DNA from: CALJIC01 sp039805565
GTDB taxonomy: Bacteria > Chloroflexota > Chloroflexia > Chloroflexales > Roseiflexaceae
NCBI GenBank assembly: GCA_039805565.1
Contig: JBDLTZ010000126.1
Location: 1-25,059, forward strand
Length of the DNA stretch: 25,059 nucleotides
Reading direction: 5' to 3'
Shown: positions 21,374-25,059 of the stretch, one piece after another
How the letters are laid out: every line of letters begins with the position of its first letter
How positions within the stretch are numbered: the first letter of the stretch is position 1
Notes under the pieces: model-generated
Told to the model about the DNA's origin: nothing
What the model saw: the letters and a program-made list of their open reading frames with translations, nothing else
Databases searched by the model: none
Made by a program: the position numbers and the translations under genes

Positions 21374-22978
21374 TCACGGCTGAAGCAGCGCCTCGTACTC
21401 CTCCGGGAAGTAGCGCAGTGTGCTCAGCACCGGGTTGGGCGCGCTCTGGCCGAGGCCGCAGAGGCTCGTGCGGCGCACCAGGTCGCAGAGCTCCCGGAGC
21501 TGGACCAGGTCCGCGCGCGTGCCGCGGCCGGCGTGGATCGTGGTGAGCAGGCGGAGCATCTGCGCGGTGCCGGCCCGGCAGGGCACGCACTTGCCGCACG
21601 ACTCGTTGGCACAGAACTCCATGAAGTAGCGCGCGAAGTCCACCATGCTGCTGGCGTCGTCCACCGCGATCATGCCGCCCGAGCCCATGATCGAGCCGGC
21701 CTGCTGGAGCGAGTCGTAGTCCACCGGCGTGTCGAACAGCGCGGCTGGGATGCAGCCGCCGGAGGGGCCACCGGTCTGGACCGCCTTGATCGCGCCCTGG
21801 GGGGCGCCGCCGCCCATCTCCTCCACGATCGTGCGGATGGTGGTGCCCATCGGCACTTCGATCAGGCCGGTGTTGCGGATCGTGCCGGCCAGCGCGAAGA
21901 CCTTGGTGCCCTTGCTCTTCTCGGTGCCGATGGCGGCGAACCACTCGGGGCCCTCGCGCACGATCGGGACGATGTTGGCGAAGGTCTCGACGTTGTTGAT
22001 CAGCGTGGGGCAGCCCCACAGGCCGGACTCCGCGGGGTAGGGCGGGCGGGGGCGCGGGGTGCCGCGGCGGCCCTCGATCGAGGCCATCAGCGCGGTCTCC
22101 TCGCCGCAGACGAAGGCGCCGGCGCCGATGCGGACGTCCACGCGGAAGTCGAAGGCCGAGTCGCAGATCGCGCTGCCGAGCAGGCCGTGCTGGCGGGCCT
22201 GGCGGATGGCGATCTCCAGCCGGCGGATAGCGAGCGGGTACTCGCCGCGGATGTAGGCGAAGCCCTGCGAGGCGCCCACGGCGTAGGCGGCGATCGCCAT
22301 CCCCTCGAGGATGCGGTGCGGGTCGCTCTCGAGGACGCTGCGGTCCATGAACGCGCCGGGGTCGCCCTCGTCACCGTTGCAGACGACGTACTTTTGGGCT
22401 CCCTGGGCCTTGGCCACGGTGGCCCACTTCAGGCCGGCGGGGAACCCGGCGCCGCCGCGGCCGCGCAGCCCGCTGTGGGTGACGGCGTCGAGCACCTGCG
22501 TGGGGGTCAGCTCGTGGAGGGCGTGGTGGAGGGCGCGGTAGCCGCCGACCGCGATGTAGGACTCGATGCGCTCGGGCTCCACGAGGCCGCAGTGCTCGAG
22601 CACCACCGCGCGCTGGCGGCTGAAGAACGGCGCGCGCGGGTCGAGCCGGGCGGGCGCTGTGATTGTGCCCTTGACCGGGATGCCGCCGTCGAGCCCGGCC
22701 ACGATCGCCGGGGCGTCTTCGGGCGCTACCTGGCCGTACAGTGGGCCGTCGGGATCCACCTGCACCAGCGGCCCCTGGCTGCACAGGCGCATGCAGCCGA
22801 CGCCGCAGACCTGGACGTGGTCGTCGATGCTGGCGGAGACCACGGCCTGCTCGAGTCGCTGGCGCACGGCCTGGGCGCCGGCGGAGAGGCAGCCGGCGGC
22901 AGTGCAGCAGCGGATCTGGACCGGCTTGCGGGAGCGCCGCTCCCAATCGGCGATCTTTTGGAGCTCCGCGAGGTCCAT
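21374..22978 (-). CDS. hoxF: NAD-reducing hydrogenase diaphorase subunit HoxF (NuoF-like)
   Basis: A 534-residue flavoprotein where NAD(P)H exchanges electrons with FMN. The N-terminal thioredoxin-like ferredoxin domain has Cys25-x4-Cys30 and Cys58-x3-Cys62 for a [2Fe-2S] cluster. The NAD/FMN region reads LRGRGGAGFPAGLKW at 171-185 and NGDEGDPGAFMDR at 201-213. A SLBB-like segment follows. The C-terminal [4Fe-4S] site has Cys461, Cys464, Cys467 and Cys507. The start is the ATG at 22978 (MDLAELQKIA) with AGGAG about eight bases upstream; an ATG 12 codons earlier lacks such a site. Sequence alone does not decide between NAD and NADP. Confidence 0.96.
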   Translation of the reverse strand: MDLAELQKIADWERRSRKPVQIRCCTAAGCLSAGAQAVRQRLEQAVVSASIDDHVQVCGVGCMRLCSQGPLVQVDPDGPLYGQVAPEDAPAIVAGLDGGIPVKGTITAPARLDPRAPFFSRQRAVVLEHCGLVEPERIESYIAVGGYRALHHALHELTPTQVLDAVTHSGLRGRGGAGFPAGLKWATVAKAQGAQKYVVCNGDEGDPGAFMDRSVLESDPHRILEGMAIAAYAVGASQGFAYIRGEYPLAIRRLEIAIRQARQHGLLGSAICDSAFDFRVDVRIGAGAFVCGEETALMASIEGRRGTPRPRPPYPAESGLWGCPTLINNVETFANIVPIVREGPEWFAAIGTEKSKGTKVFALAGTIRNTGLIEVPMGTTIRTIVEEMGGGAPQGAIKAVQTGGPSGGCIPAALFDTPVDYDSLQQAGSIMGSGGMIAVDDASSMVDFARYFMEFCANESCGKCVPCRAGTAQMLRLLTTIHAGRGTRADLVQLRELCDLVRRTSLCGLGQSAPNPVLSTLRYFPEEYEALLQP

Positions 22979-23173
22979 GGTGTGCTCCTGTGTTTGGGTG
23001 TGCGAGGGGGGCACCGGCCCCCGCTCGCGCTCCCCCCGTCGGAGGGACGCCTGCGCCGCAGCCGAACCACTCCCGCAAGTGGTGCTTGTACCAGACCGAG
23101 ATCCCGGTGATGCGAGACCGCTCCCCTTGCAGGGGGTCTGGGGGCGGGCGCCGCCCTGCGTAAAAACTGCACG
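22979..23173. other. GC-rich structured spacer between hoxE and hoxF
   Basis: A 195-base gap inside an otherwise compact operon. It holds several short hairpins: GCGAG...CTCGC with G/C-rich inner pairs (23002-23028), ACCACT-AGTGGT around CCCGCA (23066-23083), and CCCCT-TGC-AGGGG within AGACC...GGTCT (23115-23139). No protein family is visible. It may be a dispersed repeat insertion or an mRNA processing/attenuation region that sets the ratio of HoxE to the other subunits; both are inferences. Confidence 0.5.
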
Positions 23174-23698
23174 CTAGTGCGAAGAACGCCACCCGCGCAG
23201 TCGCTCCAGCACCGTCTCCGGCGTCTGCCCCCCGAGCACCTGGTCGTCGAAGACCACCGCCGGCGCCACGCCGCAGGCCCCCAGGCAGCGCGCCGTCATC
23301 ACCGAGAGGCGCCCGTCGGCGCTGGTGTGACTGGCGCGGACGCCCGTCTCGCGCTCGATGGCCGCGAGCAGTCCCGCCGCCCCCTTTACGTAGCAGGCGG
23401 TGCCCAAGCAGACGGTGCACGTGTGCTCGCCCTGCGGCGCGAGCGAGAAGAAGTGGTAGAACGTCGCCACACCGTAGACGCGGCTGGGGGGCACCCGCAG
23501 GCTGCGGGAGATGTGCAGCAGTAGGTCACGCGAGAGGAAGCCGTACAGCTCCTGGGCCTTGTGCAGCACCTCGATCAGCGCGTCCGGCCGGTGCTGGCTG
23601 CGCTTCATCGCGGCCTCCAAGATGCGCGCGCGGTTGTCGCCCTGGGAGCGGGCCGGCTCGCCGTGCTGGCGCGGGGGCCGGGCGGGGGAAGTGGTCAT
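23174..23698 (-). CDS. hoxE: Bidirectional hydrogenase subunit HoxE (NuoE-like)
   Basis: A 174-residue thioredoxin-fold ferredoxin. Cys97-x4-Cys102 (CLGTAC) and Cys138-x3-Cys142 (CLGAC) bind one [2Fe-2S] cluster. The helical N-terminal domain ends in VYGVATFYHFFSLAP, as in NuoE/HoxE proteins. HoxE is the extra diaphorase subunit found in cyanobacterial-type Hox enzymes. Two ATGs are adjacent; the second (23698) has GGAGG at better spacing. It is the first gene of hoxEFUYHW, and its promoter should lie in the divergent gap toward the PEP carboxykinase gene. Confidence 0.95.
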   Translation of the reverse strand: MTTSPARPPRQHGEPARSQGDNRARILEAAMKRSQHRPDALIEVLHKAQELYGFLSRDLLLHISRSLRVPPSRVYGVATFYHFFSLAPQGEHTCTVCLGTACYVKGAAGLLAAIERETGVRASHTSADGRLSVMTARCLGACGVAPAVVFDDQVLGGQTPETVLERLRGWRSSH

Positions 23699-24033
23699 CA
23701 TCGACCTCCTCGGTGCGCTGGCTGTTCGGGTTTCTGCGTCATCGTATCACGCCGCCGCGCGTGAGGGCGGTACCCTTCGGTCACCCGTGGTTGCGGGATG
23801 GATACCCCTTGAGGGCCGCTGATTCGTTGCGTAATCTTTCACAACGGTTGTCATGTCATTTAAGCAAGGGGGGGCTTGAGCCGGTACTATGTTGCCAGGC
23901 CCGTGAGCGCTGAGCGCAGACGAGCGAAGACCGGCAGGGAGGCCGGGGCGACGACCACATGGTCATCCCATCGCTCCTTGCTGTACGTCCCCAGCGCCCC
24001 GAGCGGCACACGACACATCACACAGGAGGCACC
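23699..24033. other. Divergent intergenic region between hoxE and pckG
   Basis: About 335 bases with no recognisable gene. It must carry the hox operon promoter on the minus strand and the pckG promoter on the plus strand. Visible elements are an extended -10 candidate for hoxE (23741-23749), a small palindrome ACAAC-G-GTTGT at 23841-23851 that could be an operator, a TACTAT hexamer at 23885-23890 as a weak pckG -10 candidate, and AGGAGG at 24024-24029 as the pckG ribosome binding site. Confidence 0.5.
23741..23749 (-). promoter_or_regulatory. Possible extended -10 promoter of the hox operon
   Basis: On the minus strand TGATACGAT fits the extended -10 form TGnTAnnnT, about 42 bases before the hoxE ATG. 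No clear -35 hexamer is present at standard spacing. Confidence 0.35.
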
Positions 24034-25059
24034 GTGAACACGCCATCCTTCATCGACACCGTAGAGGCCCCTGCCTACGTCAAGCATGAGCAGCTACGCG
24101 CCTGGGTTCAGCAGATGGCCGAGCTCTGCAAGCCGGACAGCATCTACTGGTGCGACGGCTCGCAGGAAGAGTACAACGCCATGTGCGAGAAGCTCGTGGA
24201 GGCCGGGACCTTCATCCGGCTGAACCCCGAGAAGCGGCCCAACAGCTTCCTGGCGCGCTCTGACACCGGCGACGTGGCGCGGGTCGAGGACCGCACCTTT
24301 ATCTGTAGCCTGAGCAAGACCGACGCCGGCCCCACCAACAACTGGGTCAAACCGCGCGAGATGAAGGAGACCCTGGGCAAGCTGTTCGACGGCTGTATGC
24401 GCGGGCGGACGATGTACGTCATCCCGTTCAGCATGGGCCCGATCGGCAGCCCGATCGCCCACATCGGCGTCGAGCTGAGTGACTCGCCGTACGTGGTGGT
24501 CAACATGCGGATCATGACCCGCATGGGCAAGGCCGTGTACGACGTCCTCGGCGAGAGCGGCCACTACATCCCCTGCGTCCACACCGTCGGCGCGCCGCTG
24601 GAGCCCGGTCAGAAGGACGTGGCCTGGCCCTGCAATAAGGAGCAGAAGTACATCGTCCACTTCCCCGAGGAGCGCGCGATCTGGAGCTACGGCTCGGGCT
24701 ACGGCGGCAACGCGCTGCTGGGCAAGAAGTGCTTCGCGCTGCGCATCGCCTCGAACATGGCGCGCGACGAGGGCTGGCTGGCCGAGCACATGCTGATCCT
24801 GGGCGTGACCAACCCGCAAGGCGTGAAGCGCCACGTGGCCGCGGCCTTCCCCAGCGCCTGCGGCAAAACCAACTTCGCCATGCTGATCCCGCCGGCGGGC
24901 TTCGACGGCTGGAAGGTCACCACCATCGGCGACGACATCGCCTGGATCAAGCCCCAGGCCGACGGCAGCCTGCGCGCGATCAACCCCGAAGCCGGCTACT
25001 TTGGCGTGGCACCGGGCACCAACTACCACACCAACCCCAACTGCATGGCCAGTCTGGAC
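24034..25059 (+). CDS. pckG: Phosphoenolpyruvate carboxykinase (GTP), 5' part, runs off the window
   Basis: 342 codons without a stop reach the window end; the family is about 600 residues, so slightly more than half is present. The enzyme converts oxaloacetate and GTP to PEP, CO2 and GDP (gluconeogenesis, or the reverse anaplerotic direction). Motifs of the GTP-dependent class are present: SYGSGYGGNALLGKKC in the substrate/metal region, the P-loop FPSACGKTN at 272-280, and GDDIAW after it. The start is GTG at 24034, supported by AGGAGG ending five bases upstream and by the family-like beginning. The gene is transcribed away from the hox operon. A long open frame on the other strand over this gene is a shadow. 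Confidence 0.96.
   Translation, partial: MNTPSFIDTVEAPAYVKHEQLRAWVQQMAELCKPDSIYWCDGSQEEYNAMCEKLVEAGTFIRLNPEKRPNSFLARSDTGDVARVEDRTFICSLSKTDAGPTNNWVKPREMKETLGKLFDGCMRGRTMYVIPFSMGPIGSPIAHIGVELSDSPYVVVNMRIMTRMGKAVYDVLGESGHYIPCVHTVGAPLEPGQKDVAWPCNKEQKYIVHFPEERAIWSYGSGYGGNALLGKKCFALRIASNMARDEGWLAEHMLILGVTNPQGVKRHVAAAFPSACGKTNFAMLIPPAGFDGWKVTTIGDDIAWIKPQADGSLRAINPEAGYFGVAPGTNYHTNPNCMASLD

Noticed and set aside
20655..22019. Apparent 454-residue HoxU with extra N-terminal domain
   Set aside because: The extra 220 residues are hoxF DNA read in the wrong frame. The ATG at 21359 gives the family N-terminus.
24094..25029. 311-residue minus-strand open frame at the right end
   Set aside because: It is antisense to the PEP carboxykinase gene, whose catalytic motifs and ribosome binding site are unmistakable.
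1..25059. CRISPR array, tRNA or rRNA genes
   Set aside because: I found no regularly spaced direct repeats with unique spacers and recognised no cloverleaf or rRNA sequence.

Overview
The window looks like chromosomal DNA of a GC-rich bacterium, most likely a member of the Chloroflexota (Chloroflexia-like). The indications are indirect: a complete hoxEFUYHW NAD-linked [NiFe] hydrogenase operon, a GTP-type PEP carboxykinase, large PAS/GAF and CheB-CheR signalling proteins, and low-complexity GGACGAAGGAC-type and CACAGAGGGCACAGAG-type repeats. The lineage call is inference; no rRNA or other marker gene is present.

Bases 1 to about 2930 form a mobile, lower-GC accessory patch. Two diverged copies of one IS (YTAR target, DDE transposase) lie in inverted orientation. 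Between them is a single integron gene cassette with a well-formed attC site and a gene of unknown function on the minus strand, followed by an IS4-like transposase broken by the second IS copy. That IS copy is itself cut off next to an orphan mbtH-like gene.

Bases 2936 to 10768 are a signalling block. A 1166-residue CheB-CheR-PAS kinase-like protein appears to have lost its phospho-acceptor helix. After it come a beta-lactamase-fold serine hydrolase, a 54-residue membrane protein, a lone receiver domain without the usual lysine, and a PAS-GAF-PAS histidine kinase.

Bases 10839 to 17977 hold metabolic, envelope and housekeeping genes. They are a fold-III PLP enzyme of the D-threonine aldolase/D-serine dehydratase family; a tight minus-strand set of M19 dipeptidase, nucleotidyltransferase and lipoprotein; tsaD, carrying two in-frame low-complexity insertions built from shared 11-mers; and a secreted peptidoglycan-recognition amidase.

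Bases 18087 to 23698 are the minus-strand hox operon: diaphorase and electron-transfer subunits HoxE, HoxF and HoxU, hydrogenase small and large subunits HoxY and HoxH, and the maturation endopeptidase HoxW. Together they would couple NAD(P)H oxidation or reduction to H2. A long hairpin separates hoxW from the convergent amidase gene. Divergent from hoxE, a GTP-dependent PEP carboxykinase gene starts at a GTG at 24034 and runs off the window.
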